Shown here in pieces: positions 8,769-17,821 of a stretch of DNA of 64,000 bases (within the stretch, counting starts at the first letter, position 1; each line of letters opens with the position of its first letter). Under the pieces are notes generated by a model. That model had not been told where the DNA came from. It made no database searches and was given only the letters and a program-made list of their open reading frames with translations. The translations under genes were made by a program, and so were the position numbers. The stretch is from an uncultured Verrucomicrobia subdivision 3 bacterium (GTDB lineage Bacteria > Verrucomicrobiota > Verrucomicrobiia > Limisphaerales > UBA11358). The stretch spans positions 55,684-119,683 of the forward strand of contig CAIXUZ010000012.1 of assembly GCA_903922735.1 (NCBI GenBank), read 5' to 3'.

Positions 8769-10310
8769 ATGACTTCACTGACTCGGATTTTTACTGCCGC
8801 CACGGTAGGCCTGACAATATTCCTCTGCTTTTTGTTAGCCGCCACGGCGCAAGCTGCGTCCGCCAACCGGCCCAACGTTTTGTTCATCATGGCTGACGAC
8901 CATTCGGCAGCGGCGATCAGTGCCTATGGCAGTAAGATTAATCAGACGCCGAATCTCGACCGTCTGGCGAGCGAGGGCATGCGATTCAATCACGTGTTCT
9001 GCGTCAATTCCATCTGCTCTCCTAGCCGAGCGACAATCCTGACCGGTAAATATAGCCACCTCAACGGCGTGCCGGCGTTTAACCGTTTTGACGGCTCCCA
9101 GCCGACGGTGGCTAAGCATCTTCAAGGCGCCGGTTATTATACCGGCATGATTGGTAAATGGCATCTGGGCGGCAGCCCGACCGGGTTCGACTATTGGGAA
9201 ATTCTTCCGGGGCAGGGGGTGTATTCCGACCCCGCCTTTCTGAATGCGAAAGGCCGTCACGTCATTGAAGGCTACGCGACGGATATCATCACGGATCTTG
9301 GTATTGATTTCCTGAAATCCAAGCCGAAGGACAAACCCTTTTTCCTGATGCTGCACCACAAAGCCCCGCACCGCAATTGGGAGCCGGATGAAAAGCACCG
9401 GGCGATGTTCGCTGGGAAGAAAATTCCCGAGCCGCCGACCTTGCGTGATGATTACGCCACTCGCACCGATGCCATCCGCGAGTGTGAACAGAAAGTCTTT
9501 TATGATCTCACGCGGAAAGATCTAAAGCTCGTGCCGCCGGCCGATCTGGTCGGCAAGGAGCGGGTCGCGTGGCTCAAAGTCAAACCAACCGAAGTCGAGA
9601 TTGTTGAGAATGGCAAGACCAACCAATTGACCGGTGAGGCGCTGAACTCTTGGAAATATCAACGCTATATGCAGGATTATCTCGCCTGCGTCCAATCGGT
9701 GGATGACAACGTGGGCCGTTTGCTGGATTGGATGGATCATAACGGGCTCGCCACCAATACCATGGTTATTTACACCAGCGACCAGGGATTTTTTCTCGGC
9801 GACCATGGTCTCTACGACAAGCGTTTTATGTATGAAGACTCCATCACCATGCCGTTTCTCATCCGCTGGCCGGGCGTGACCAAACCCGGCAGCGTGCAGA
9901 ACGCCATGTGCATCAACGCCGATTTTGCGCCGTTGTTCATGGACGCTGCCGGTTTGAAAACTCCGCCCGAAATGCAGGGGCGCAGCTTTGTGCCGCTCCT
10001 GAAGTCCGAACATCCCGCCGACTGGCGAACGAGTTTTTATTATCGCTACTACCACGATCCCGGTGATCACAACACTCGCGCTCACTACGGCGTCCGCACG
10101 GAGACGCACAAGTTGATTTGTTTCTGGAAAACCAACCAATGGGAATGTTACGACCTCGTTCATGATCCGTTGGAATTGCACAACATCTACAATGATTCCG
10201 CCCAGTCAGGCACCGTGGCGAAATTGAAGACGGAACTTTTCCGCCTGAAAAAAGAATTGAAGGATGATGATCAATTCGCCAATCAGCTTCCGTCGCAGGG
10301 CGTGGATTAG
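8769..10310 (+). CDS. Secreted type I sulfatase 1
   Basis: A 513-residue sulfatase. The ATG at 8769 is chosen because a signal peptide (TRIFTAATVGLTIFLCFLLAATAQA) follows it; the frame is open further upstream. Residues 35-45 (PNVLFIMADDH) hold the calcium-binding aspartates, and Cys83 in SICSPSRATILTG is the C-x-P-x-R cysteine converted to formylglycine. GKWHLG, HHKAPHR and TSDQGFFLGDHG are further active-site landmarks. The whole resembles N-acetylglucosamine-6-sulfatase/mucin-desulfating S1 enzymes, but sulfate position and sugar cannot be fixed from sequence. Only 14 bases separate it from the next sulfatase. Maturation needs an enzyme not encoded in this window. Confidence 0.92.
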   Translation: MTSLTRIFTAATVGLTIFLCFLLAATAQAASANRPNVLFIMADDHSAAAISAYGSKINQTPNLDRLASEGMRFNHVFCVNSICSPSRATILTGKYSHLNGVPAFNRFDGSQPTVAKHLQGAGYYTGMIGKWHLGGSPTGFDYWEILPGQGVYSDPAFLNAKGRHVIEGYATDIITDLGIDFLKSKPKDKPFFLMLHHKAPHRNWEPDEKHRAMFAGKKIPEPPTLRDDYATRTDAIRECEQKVFYDLTRKDLKLVPPADLVGKERVAWLKVKPTEVEIVENGKTNQLTGEALNSWKYQRYMQDYLACVQSVDDNVGRLLDWMDHNGLATNTMVIYTSDQGFFLGDHGLYDKRFMYEDSITMPFLIRWPGVTKPGSVQNAMCINADFAPLFMDAAGLKTPPEMQGRSFVPLLKSEHPADWRTSFYYRYYHDPGDHNTRAHYGVRTETHKLICFWKTNQWECYDLVHDPLELHNIYNDSAQSGTVAKLKTELFRLKKELKDDDQFANQLPSQGVD

Positions 10311-10324
10311 CCTGATTTGATTTT

Positions 10325-12193
10325 ATGAAATTCATTTTGGCTGCGGTGTTGAGCCTACTCCCTTGGTTCGGTTATGCCGCTGGGGCGGAGCGGCCCAACA
10401 TCCTCTGGCTCGTGAGCGAGGACAACGACACGTTCCTGGGTTGCTACGGGGACCGGCTGGCGCAGACTCCCACGCTCGACAAACTCGCCCGCGAGGGGGT
10501 CCTCTATGAAAACTGTTTTGCCCAGCCGGTCTGTGCGCCATCGCGGTTTACGCTCATTTCCGGCATGTATGCCGTCTCCTGCGGCCCGGCGCAGCATATG
10601 CGGGCCCAAGGCAAGATTCCTTCGTGGCTGAAAGGCTTTCCGGCCTATCTCCGCGAGGCCGGCTACTACACGGCCAACAACTCCAAGACTGATTACAATT
10701 CTCCGATCAGCCTCAAGGAGGCGTGGGACGGATGTGATAAAAATGCTCATTATAGCAAGCGGGCGGCAGGTCAGCCGTTCTTCAGCGTCTTCAATCATGA
10801 GGTCACTCACGAGAGCTGCCTTTTTCCGGAAAAAGAGTTGCCGCTGGATTTTCCGTCAATGGATCCGGCCAAGGTGCGAATTCCTCCCTATCAGCCGGAC
10901 ACGCCGGAGATGCGCGCTGATTGGGTTCGTTATTACAATCACATGCGGCTTATGGACGAACAAATTGCCGCCAAGCTTCGTGATTTGGAGAAAGCCGGCC
11001 TCGCCGACAACACTATCGTCTTTTACTACTCGGACAATGGCGGAGTGTTGCCCCGCAGCAAGCGCTTTCTACAGGAGAGCGGCACGCATGTGCCGCTCAT
11101 CGTCTACTATCCGCCGAAGTGGCGTCACCTCGCGCCCGCGCCGCCCGGGTCGCGCATCAAGGACATGGTGAGCTTTGTGGACTTTGCGCCGACAGTGTTA
11201 TCGCTGGCCGGGGTGAAAATTCCGGATTATATGCAAGGCCGCGCGTTTGCCGGTCCCGCCAAAGGCAGGACGAACGAATTTGTTTTTATCACCCGCGACC
11301 GCATGGATGAGCGCTACGACATGATGCGCATGGTATCCGACGGGCGCTGGCTTTATATCCACAACTATCGTCCGGACTTGCCTTACGTTCAGCCGCATCA
11401 GTATATGTTTCAAGCGCGTGGTTATCAGTCTTGGGCACGGATGGCGCGTGAGGGCAAACTCACGCCCGCCACCGCGCAATTTTGGGGCGAGAAGCCGACG
11501 GAGGAGCTTTACGACCTGGCCGCCGACCCGGACAGCGTTAATAATCTCGCACGCAACCCGGTTCACCGCGATGTGCTCGAACGGATGCGCAGTGCGCTTA
11601 AGCAGCGGGTGTTGGAAGTTAAGGACAACGGGTTTCTGCCGGAAGGTTCCATCCTCGAAGGTTACGAGGCGGCGCGCCAGCCGGGCGCGTATCCGGTGGA
11701 GCGGGTTTTTGCGATGGCTAATCTCGCATCTGAACGTGAGGCGGCAAACCTGCCCGAGTTGATCAAAGCTTTGGATGATTCTAGCGAGCCAATCCGTTGG
11801 TGGGCGGCGCAGGGATGCGCGATGTTGCGCGGGAAAGCGGCTCCAGCCGAAACCGTGCTTCGCCAGCGATTGGACGATGATTCTGTCGCTGTGCAGGTCG
11901 CCGCGGCTGAGGCGTTGGCTCGACTGGGCAGGGCGGACGCCGCGCTCCCAGTGCTTGAGCGTTGCCTCAAGAACAGTCAGTCGCCCTGGTTTGCGCTTCA
12001 GGCTGAGAATGTTCTCGACCGTTTGGGTGAATCGGCGCGACCGGTGTTGCCGGCGTTGCGCGAGATGCTCCAACGCGTGGCCAAGGAGGAGGGCGGGAAA
12101 AACGCGTTCCAATACCAGCGACGGATTCTGGAACGAATCATCGCGGTGTTGGATGGCAAGGAGCTGCCGTTGGTGTATTCCGTTTTCAATTAA
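10325..12193 (+). CDS. Secreted sulfatase 2 (N-sulfoglucosamine sulfohydrolase-like) with C-terminal HEAT-like repeats
   Basis: A 622-residue protein with signal peptide MKFILAAVLSLLPWFGYAAG. PNILWLVSEDN provides the metal-binding aspartate/asparagine, and Cys70 in QPVCAPSRFTLISG is the formylglycine cysteine. YYSDNGGVLPRSK and HVPLIVYYPPKW are typical of the heparan N-sulfatase (SGSH)-like branch. After about residue 455 the chain switches to an alpha-helical repeat region (NLPELIKALDDSSEPIRWWA, then LRQRLDDDSVAVQVAAAEAL, then LPVLERCLKNSQSPW), which reads as HEAT/PBS-like repeats. Plain SGSH-type sulfatases are about 480-500 residues, so this tail accounts for the extra length. It may mediate protein or substrate contacts; no function is shown. 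Confidence 0.88.
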   Translation: MKFILAAVLSLLPWFGYAAGAERPNILWLVSEDNDTFLGCYGDRLAQTPTLDKLAREGVLYENCFAQPVCAPSRFTLISGMYAVSCGPAQHMRAQGKIPSWLKGFPAYLREAGYYTANNSKTDYNSPISLKEAWDGCDKNAHYSKRAAGQPFFSVFNHEVTHESCLFPEKELPLDFPSMDPAKVRIPPYQPDTPEMRADWVRYYNHMRLMDEQIAAKLRDLEKAGLADNTIVFYYSDNGGVLPRSKRFLQESGTHVPLIVYYPPKWRHLAPAPPGSRIKDMVSFVDFAPTVLSLAGVKIPDYMQGRAFAGPAKGRTNEFVFITRDRMDERYDMMRMVSDGRWLYIHNYRPDLPYVQPHQYMFQARGYQSWARMAREGKLTPATAQFWGEKPTEELYDLAADPDSVNNLARNPVHRDVLERMRSALKQRVLEVKDNGFLPEGSILEGYEAARQPGAYPVERVFAMANLASEREAANLPELIKALDDSSEPIRWWAAQGCAMLRGKAAPAETVLRQRLDDDSVAVQVAAAEALARLGRADAALPVLERCLKNSQSPWFALQAENVLDRLGESARPVLPALREMLQRVAKEEGGKNAFQYQRRILERIIAVLDGKELPLVYSVFN

Positions 12194-12204
12194 CAGTGTT
12201 GCTT

Positions 12205-12232
12205 TTGACAGGGAATGAAACCTTTGTATGGA
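12205..12232 (+). promoter_or_regulatory. Possible promoter upstream of the alpha/beta-hydrolase gene
   Basis: In the 102-base gap after sulfatase 2 there is a perfect TTGACA (12205-12210) followed, after 16 bases, by TATGGA (12227-12232). The -10 match is weak (three of six). It would drive the hydrolase and following sulfatase genes as a separate unit. Confidence 0.3.
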
Positions 12233-12295
12233 TTGGGCGTCCAATAGGTATTCAACTGACAGGCAATACCCGATAAACATCTGTTCTTGATAGCC

Positions 12296-13150
12296 ATGAC
12301 GCATAAATTTGTTCTCCTGACCACGCTGCTGCTCGCCCTGCTGCCCGCATTGCCCGCGGCCGGGGCGAAGGTGGCCGCCAGCGAAACCCAACCCAAACAC
12401 GGGGCTGACTCGTCATCCGGGACAAATTTGTGGCATGGCTTCCGCAAGCTCACCTTTTCCGTGTCTGGCCGTGATTGTCTGCTCGTATTCCCTTCAGCCC
12501 TGGCAGCGGGTAAGCCATGGATCTGGCGCACGGAATTCTTCGGCCACGAGCCGCAAGGCGATTTGGCCTTGCTCTCGAACGGCTGGCATGTGGCTTACAT
12601 GGACGTCCAAAATATGTATGGCGCTCCGGTGGCGCTGGATCTCATGGATCGTTTCCACGAAAACCTGACCGGCCGGTTTCAGCTCGCCGCCAAGCCGGTG
12701 CTTGAAGGATTTAGCCGGGGCGGCTTGTTCGCCTTCAACTGGGCGGCGCGTCATCCTGACCGGGTGGCCTGTCTTTATGTGGATGCGCCGGTATGTGATT
12801 TTAAAAGCTGGCCCGCCGGCTGGGGCCGGGGCAAAGGCTCGACCAACGACTGGGCGCGTTGCAAAAAAGTTTACGGTCTCGATGAGCAATCGGCGCGCGG
12901 CTACAAGCTGAACCCGGTGGACAATCTGGCGCCGTTGGCTCAGGCGAAGATTCCAATCTTGAGCATCTGCGGCGATGCCGACGATATCGTGCCGATGCCG
13001 GAAAACACTTTGCTGGTCAAGGAACGCTACGAAAAACTCGGCGGCGAAATCAAAGTCATCACGAAGCCCAGCGTGGGGCATCATCCGCACAGTTTGCGCG
13101 ATCCGCAGCCCATCGTGGAGTTTATTTTGCAGCATTCCTGCAATAACTAG
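12296..13150 (+). CDS. Secreted alpha/beta-hydrolase (putative carbohydrate esterase)
   Basis: A 284-residue protein. The ATG at 12296 is preferred over the in-frame TTG at 12287 because it opens the signal peptide ([24 protein letters not shown]). The nucleophile elbow is G-F-S-R-G-G with Ser140; [10 protein letters not shown] (Asp227/229/230) and VGHHPHSL (His262/263) supply the likely acid and histidine of the triad. It lies between sulfatases, with four bases to the next start, so it likely removes an ester substituent (for example acetyl) or acts as a glycan peptidase-like hydrolase. The substrate is inferred from context only. Confidence 0.75.
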   Translation: MTHKFVLLTTLLLALLPALPAAGAKVAASETQPKHGADSSSGTNLWHGFRKLTFSVSGRDCLLVFPSALAAGKPWIWRTEFFGHEPQGDLALLSNGWHVAYMDVQNMYGAPVALDLMDRFHENLTGRFQLAAKPVLEGFSRGGLFAFNWAARHPDRVACLYVDAPVCDFKSWPAGWGRGKGSTNDWARCKKVYGLDEQSARGYKLNPVDNLAPLAQAKIPILSICGDADDIVPMPENTLLVKERYEKLGGEIKVITKPSVGHHPHSLRDPQPIVEFILQHSCNN

Positions 13151-13154
13151 AGCC

Positions 13155-14732
13155 ATGAAACCTATTCTTACAATGCTCACCGCCGTGCTGATCGCGCCGC
13201 TTGCCGTGCTGTCAGCCGCCGACCCGCCAAAATCAGCCCAGCCCAATATTCTCTTTGCCGTGGCGGATGACTGGTCATACGGCCATGCAGGAGCCTATGG
13301 TTGTAAATGGGTTAAGACACCGGCCATGGATCGGGTGGCGAGTGAGGGGATACTGTTCACGCAGGCGTACACGCCTTGCGGTAAATGTTCCCCGTCGCGG
13401 GCATCCATCCTCACGGGCCGCAACCCGTGGCAACTCAAAGCGGCGGCTAATCACTGGCCCTATTTTCCTCCGGAATTCAAGTCGTTTGCGGAGGCTCTCG
13501 GCGAGCACGGCTACTTCACCGGCATGACGGGCAAGGGGTGGGGGCCCGGCACCGCGACGAATGTGGCGGGTGCAAAGCGCGAATTAGCGGGTCATCCGTT
13601 TCAAAAGCAGAAAACCCGGCCGCCCACCAAAGATATCTTTGATAACAATTATGCGGCGAACCTTACGGATTTTCTGGACGCGGCACCGAAGGATAAACCA
13701 TGGTGCTTCTGGTATGGTGGATTCGAGCCGCACCGGCCCTACGAATTCGGCTCCGGCGTTGCCAAGGGCGGCAAAAAAACTTCTGACATTGATCGCGTGC
13801 CGGCCTGTTGGCCGGACACTGAGGCGGTGCGTAACGACATGCTTGATTATGCGTTCGAGGTGGAACATTTTGACCGGCATCTCGCCCGGATGCTGGCGGA
13901 ATTGCAAAAGCGCGGACTGCTCGACAACACGCTGGTCGTTGTCACTTCCGATAATGGTATGCCTTTTCCGCATGACAAGGGCTATGCCTATCAGGATTCC
14001 GACCATTTACCGCTGGCCATCATGTGGAAGAACGGCATTTGCAAGCCGGGCCGCATCGTGGACGATTATGTCAGCTTTATAGACTTTGCGCCCACTTTCC
14101 TTGATGCCGCGGGACTTACCTGGAGCCAGAGTGGGATGGCTTCGGTTACGGGACGAAGTTTGACTGAAATATTTAAGTCGGAGAAATCCGGACGCGTGAT
14201 TGCCGAACGCGACCACGTCCTCATCGGCAAGGAGCGTAACGACCTCGGTCGTCCGCATGACTGGGGCTATCCAATCCGGGGAATCGTGAAGGATGGGATG
14301 ATCTATTTACATAACTTCGAAACCAACCGCTGGCCGGGAGGTGATCCGGGGACGGGTTTTAAGGATACGGATGCCAGCCCGACCAAGACTGCCGTGCTGA
14401 ATGCGCAGACGATTCCAGAGCAAAAACATTATTGGGATGCCTGTTTTGACAAGGTATCCGCCGACCAGATTTTTAATCTGCGTCAGGACCTCGATTGCCT
14501 ATCGAATTTGGTTATGACGGTTTCGATAACTCCCTTACAACAGCAACTTTTTAGCGAGCTGCAAAAACAAGATGATCCGCGATTGTCTGGCAACGGGTAC
14601 ATTTTCGATGAATATCCTTCAGCAAATGTTCGCGACCGTGGCTACTTTGAAAGATTCATGCGTGGTGAAGATTGGGACCGCAGCCGAGGCAACGGTTTAA
14701 ATTTAAACAATGCTAGCCAGGAAATTAAATGA
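13155..14732 (+). CDS. Secreted type I sulfatase 3
   Basis: A 525-residue protein from the ATG at 13155, which starts a signal peptide ([21 protein letters not shown]); the frame stays open upstream inside the hydrolase gene. [13 protein letters not shown] carries the metal ligands and Cys78 in [15 protein letters not shown] is the formylglycine site. [18 protein letters not shown] and the following PLAIMWKNG resemble the heparan N-sulfatase-like S1 branch. Sulfate position is not predictable. Its stop overlaps the start of the next gene by four bases (ATGA, 14729-14732), so translation of the two is probably coupled. Confidence 0.9.
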   Translation: MKPILTMLTAVLIAPLAVLSAADPPKSAQPNILFAVADDWSYGHAGAYGCKWVKTPAMDRVASEGILFTQAYTPCGKCSPSRASILTGRNPWQLKAAANHWPYFPPEFKSFAEALGEHGYFTGMTGKGWGPGTATNVAGAKRELAGHPFQKQKTRPPTKDIFDNNYAANLTDFLDAAPKDKPWCFWYGGFEPHRPYEFGSGVAKGGKKTSDIDRVPACWPDTEAVRNDMLDYAFEVEHFDRHLARMLAELQKRGLLDNTLVVVTSDNGMPFPHDKGYAYQDSDHLPLAIMWKNGICKPGRIVDDYVSFIDFAPTFLDAAGLTWSQSGMASVTGRSLTEIFKSEKSGRVIAERDHVLIGKERNDLGRPHDWGYPIRGIVKDGMIYLHNFETNRWPGGDPGTGFKDTDASPTKTAVLNAQTIPEQKHYWDACFDKVSADQIFNLRQDLDCLSNLVMTVSITPLQQQLFSELQKQDDPRLSGNGYIFDEYPSANVRDRGYFERFMRGEDWDRSRGNGLNLNNASQEIK

Positions 14733-15817
14733 AACAAACCTTGGCTGTATTCGGCTATCTGCTGTTGATTCCATTGGTCGCACTTAATGCCGCCGATGCG
14801 CCATTCGCAAACAGCGGGGTGGTTGGTGAATTTGCTTTTGAAACCAGCGCGTTCATGAAACAAGTTGCGCATGCGGGGCGTCAGTCCCCGCCGCGGGATT
14901 GGCGGACACAGTCCGGCGCGATGGGCGTGAATGCCAGGTGGGAGACTAATAAGGCTTTGCCCTGGTTTATCGAGGACCAGCGCTTCGGCGGAGAATATGT
15001 GGCAGCGGGACTGGCCTTTGGCAACCAGGACGAGGTGCGTTGGGGTTTGAAGGTTTTGGACTGGGGCTTTGCTCATATGGATGTGGACGGGATGTTCAAC
15101 CATCACGACTGCTATCACAGCGCTTCATTCTTCGTGGAATCCGCCGCGCGCGCGTTATTGCTCATCGAAGCCTCGCCTTGGCGTGCCGGGTTTGCGGATC
15201 AGGTCAACGCGCTCAAACCGAAGTTGTTGACCGCCGCGCGCTGGATGGTGCGCCCCGATGTGCATGCGTTGGTCTGGTCGGGTAGGAAACCCACGAATAG
15301 CAAGCTGCCCGGATGTCCATCGGAACTCCCGTATGCGCACCGCCGTTATCTGGATGCGGCGGCCATCGGCGAGGTGGGCTTGCTGTGTCTTGACCGGGAA
15401 TTGATCGAAAAATCCGTTGCGTTCATCCGCAACGGCATCGCCTTTCAGCGATCCGATGGCGTGAATCCGGAGAAGGGCGGCTACGATTGCCACTATCAGG
15501 CTCTCGGTCTCGAGTATGCCTGCAGTTATTACCAGATGGTTGCTGACGATAGCCTGCGCGCCGAGATGAAGCCGAGGTTGGATCAGGGGTTTGCGTGGCT
15601 GGTGACGCGCATCAAAGACGATGGCTCCGTGGATGTCTCTGGCAACACGCGGACCGGCCTCGGTCAGGAAACCACGCGCAGCGGAAAATCCAAAGGCATC
15701 GACTATCGACACTTCGTCCGTAGCCTTTCGCATTGGGCGCAGCTTACGCAAAACCCGGTTTGGGATAACAAGGCGCGTCGGATTTTTGAGGCTGATCTTC
15801 AATCGAAAACCCGCTGA
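14729..15817 (+). CDS. Secreted toroid-like protein of unknown family, paralogue A
   Basis: A 362-residue protein with signal peptide [22 protein letters not shown] do not recognise a named family. The mature part begins [16 protein letters not shown], followed by [44 protein letters not shown] and [16 protein letters not shown]. The regular helix spacing with aromatic and His/Asp-rich loops looks like an (alpha/alpha)n toroid, as in uronyl hydrolases and uronate lyases, which is inference. The clusters HHDCYHS and [19 protein letters not shown] are candidate active-site segments. It is a close paralogue of the next gene and overlaps the upstream sulfatase by four bases. Confidence 0.7.
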   Translation: MKQTLAVFGYLLLIPLVALNAADAPFANSGVVGEFAFETSAFMKQVAHAGRQSPPRDWRTQSGAMGVNARWETNKALPWFIEDQRFGGEYVAAGLAFGNQDEVRWGLKVLDWGFAHMDVDGMFNHHDCYHSASFFVESAARALLLIEASPWRAGFADQVNALKPKLLTAARWMVRPDVHALVWSGRKPTNSKLPGCPSELPYAHRRYLDAAAIGEVGLLCLDRELIEKSVAFIRNGIAFQRSDGVNPEKGGYDCHYQALGLEYACSYYQMVADDSLRAEMKPRLDQGFAWLVTRIKDDGSVDVSGNTRTGLGQETTRSGKSKGIDYRHFVRSLSHWAQLTQNPVWDNKARRIFEADLQSKTR

Positions 15818-15875
15818 TGACCACACTTTCTGATATATGAAAGCCAGTATGAATAAATCCAACTCCAGAAATGAA

Positions 15876-16982
15876 ATGAAAAAGATAACGACCCTGACCC
15901 TCGGTATAATATTGCTGATGCCGTCGCTTGCGCTCCGGGCTGCCAATAAGGCGCTTTCTGAAATGGGCGTGGCCGGCAATTTTACTTTTGAAACCAGCGC
16001 CTTCATGAAAGAGACCGCCCACGCTGGTCACGCGGCACCACCGGCGGATTGGCGGAATCAAAGCGGGGCTTTGCGACTAAACGTCAACTGGGAGACCAAC
16101 AAATCGCTGCCGTGGTTTATTGAGGATCAACAGCTCGGCGGGGAATATGTCGCAGCCGGCGTGGCGCTGGGCAACAAAGATGAAATTCGCTGGGGGCTCA
16201 AAGTTATTGAATGGGGTTTTGCACACATGGAAACTAATGGGCTTTTCAATCATAGCGACTGCTATCACAGCGCCTCGTTTTTCATCGAATCCACCGCCCA
16301 TGGACTGTTGCTTCTCGAAGCCTCCCCATGGCACGCAGAATTCGCAGTTCAGGTGAACGTACTCAAATCAAAGCTGCTAGTCGCAGCGCGATGGATGGTG
16401 CAGCCTGATATCCACGCCAAGAACTGGCCTGATACCAACATGTTTCCCAAACTCACTGGTGAACGTCGTTACGGCCACCGCCGTTATCTGGATGCGGCCG
16501 CGCTCGGCGAGGCTGGCGTGTTGTGTCGTGACCGGGAATTGATTGATAAATCCGTCTGGTTTATCCGCGAAGGCCTCGCATTTCAGCGACCTGATGGTGT
16601 GAATCCGGAGAAAGGCGGCTCCGATCATCACTATCAGGCGCTCGGCCTCATGTATGCCTGCCGCTATTACCAGATTGTTGCCGAAGATGCCGTGCGCGCC
16701 GAGATGAGCCCAATGCTCGGCAAGGGCTTTGCCTGGCTCATCGCGCGCGTTAAGCCCGATGGCAGCGTGGATGCGACGGGTAACGCGCGCACCGGTTTCG
16801 GTCAGGAAAAGGCCAGGAATGGAAAACCGAAAGGCCTTGAATATCGCTTTACCTCGATCAGTCTCGGGCACTGGGCGCAGCTAACGCAAAACGCAGCTTT
16901 AGAATTCACCGCCCGGCGTGTTTTCGAGGCCGATCAGAGCATGCGGAAGCGTGGTGTGGAAATGACCTGGGACGGATATTGA
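15876..16982 (+). CDS. Secreted toroid-like protein of unknown family, paralogue B
   Basis: 368 residues if started at the ATG at 15876, which opens a signal peptide (MKKITTLTLGIILLMPSLALRAA); the frame is open back to an ATG at 15837, which would add 13 polar residues. It matches paralogue A almost throughout: [95 protein letters not shown] and RTGFGQEK. Conserved His, Asp, Tyr and Cys in the DCYHSASFF and HYQALGL segments are the first residues to test. The pair arose by tandem duplication. Its TGA shares one base with the ATG of the next gene. Confidence 0.7.
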   Translation: MKKITTLTLGIILLMPSLALRAANKALSEMGVAGNFTFETSAFMKETAHAGHAAPPADWRNQSGALRLNVNWETNKSLPWFIEDQQLGGEYVAAGVALGNKDEIRWGLKVIEWGFAHMETNGLFNHSDCYHSASFFIESTAHGLLLLEASPWHAEFAVQVNVLKSKLLVAARWMVQPDIHAKNWPDTNMFPKLTGERRYGHRRYLDAAALGEAGVLCRDRELIDKSVWFIREGLAFQRPDGVNPEKGGSDHHYQALGLMYACRYYQIVAEDAVRAEMSPMLGKGFAWLIARVKPDGSVDATGNARTGFGQEKARNGKPKGLEYRFTSISLGHWAQLTQNAALEFTARRVFEADQSMRKRGVEMTWDGY

Positions 16983-17797
16983 TGGGACAAACTGCTGCAG
17001 AATCTGTTGTGAAACCAATAACATTTCTCATCCTCGCCGCCCTGCTGCTGACTCCGCAGGCTGCGCTATGGGCGGCAGAAGCTAAACCAGGAGCCACGGT
17101 GCGAAATGATGCAGCATGGCTTCGACAAAACGGCACGCTAATTTTTCAAGACGCATTCGACCGTTCTTTGGAGGGCAATGGAATCAAGGCGATCGGCAAT
17201 GGCTGGGAGAGCGCTACGGCGGATCGCGCGCCGAATATCAAGCAGGCGGATCTCGATCAAGGTGTCCTCAAGATCGCCAGCGACGGCAAGGCCGCCGGAC
17301 ATGGCGTTCACATTCATCACGACGCCGGTTTTGCTGATGGCGGAACCACCTTGCGGTTCCGTTTTCCGGGGCTGAGCAAGGGCGAAACCTTCACTCTCGG
17401 TCATGTGGATCGTGAGCTGAAGGGGGTCCACGCTGGTCATCTTTGCTACGCCATCCTCTCGCCGAACAGTGTCATGCTGAGGGACAACAAAACCGGTATC
17501 AGCGAGGAAAAACTCCGCGCGCGCCGCGCCCAATATCTGGAGCGGAAGGAAAAACTGCCCGCCGATCTCGACACCCTGCTGCAAACAAAGGAGAAGACCG
17601 TGCCATGGAAAGCGGATAATGAATGGCACAATCTCTCGCTCGTCTTCGAAGGCGATGAGATGCGCCTTAGTATTGATGGCCAGCTGATTGTCTCGCACCG
17701 CTCCCAAGGATTCGCTCACCCGTCCAAGCGCTGGCTTAGTTTTTCGGCGGCCAACACGGTGTGGATTAGTGATGTAAAAATCTGGAAAGTGAAATAA
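16982..17797 (+). CDS. Secreted jelly-roll (LamG/DUF1080-like) protein
   Basis: A 271-residue protein. ATG at 16982 overlaps the previous stop (TGATG), implying coupled translation; a GTG at 17009 would begin closer to the hydrophobic segment (KPITFLILAALLLTPQAALWAAEA). The chain has a concanavalin-type strand pattern: LIFQDAFDRSLEG, GVLKIASDGKAAGHGVHIHHDAGFADG, TLRFRFPGL, EWHNLSLVFEGDEMRLSIDGQLIVSHRSQG and VWISDVKIWKVK. A helical insert (EEKLRARRAQYLERKEKLP) interrupts it near residues 180-200. No catalytic residues are evident; glycan binding is the likeliest role. Confidence 0.65.
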   Translation: MGQTAAESVVKPITFLILAALLLTPQAALWAAEAKPGATVRNDAAWLRQNGTLIFQDAFDRSLEGNGIKAIGNGWESATADRAPNIKQADLDQGVLKIASDGKAAGHGVHIHHDAGFADGGTTLRFRFPGLSKGETFTLGHVDRELKGVHAGHLCYAILSPNSVMLRDNKTGISEEKLRARRAQYLERKEKLPADLDTLLQTKEKTVPWKADNEWHNLSLVFEGDEMRLSIDGQLIVSHRSQGFAHPSKRWLSFSAANTVWISDVKIWKVK

Positions 17798-17821
17798 AAT
17801 TTTTCCACCTGCACAACTCAT

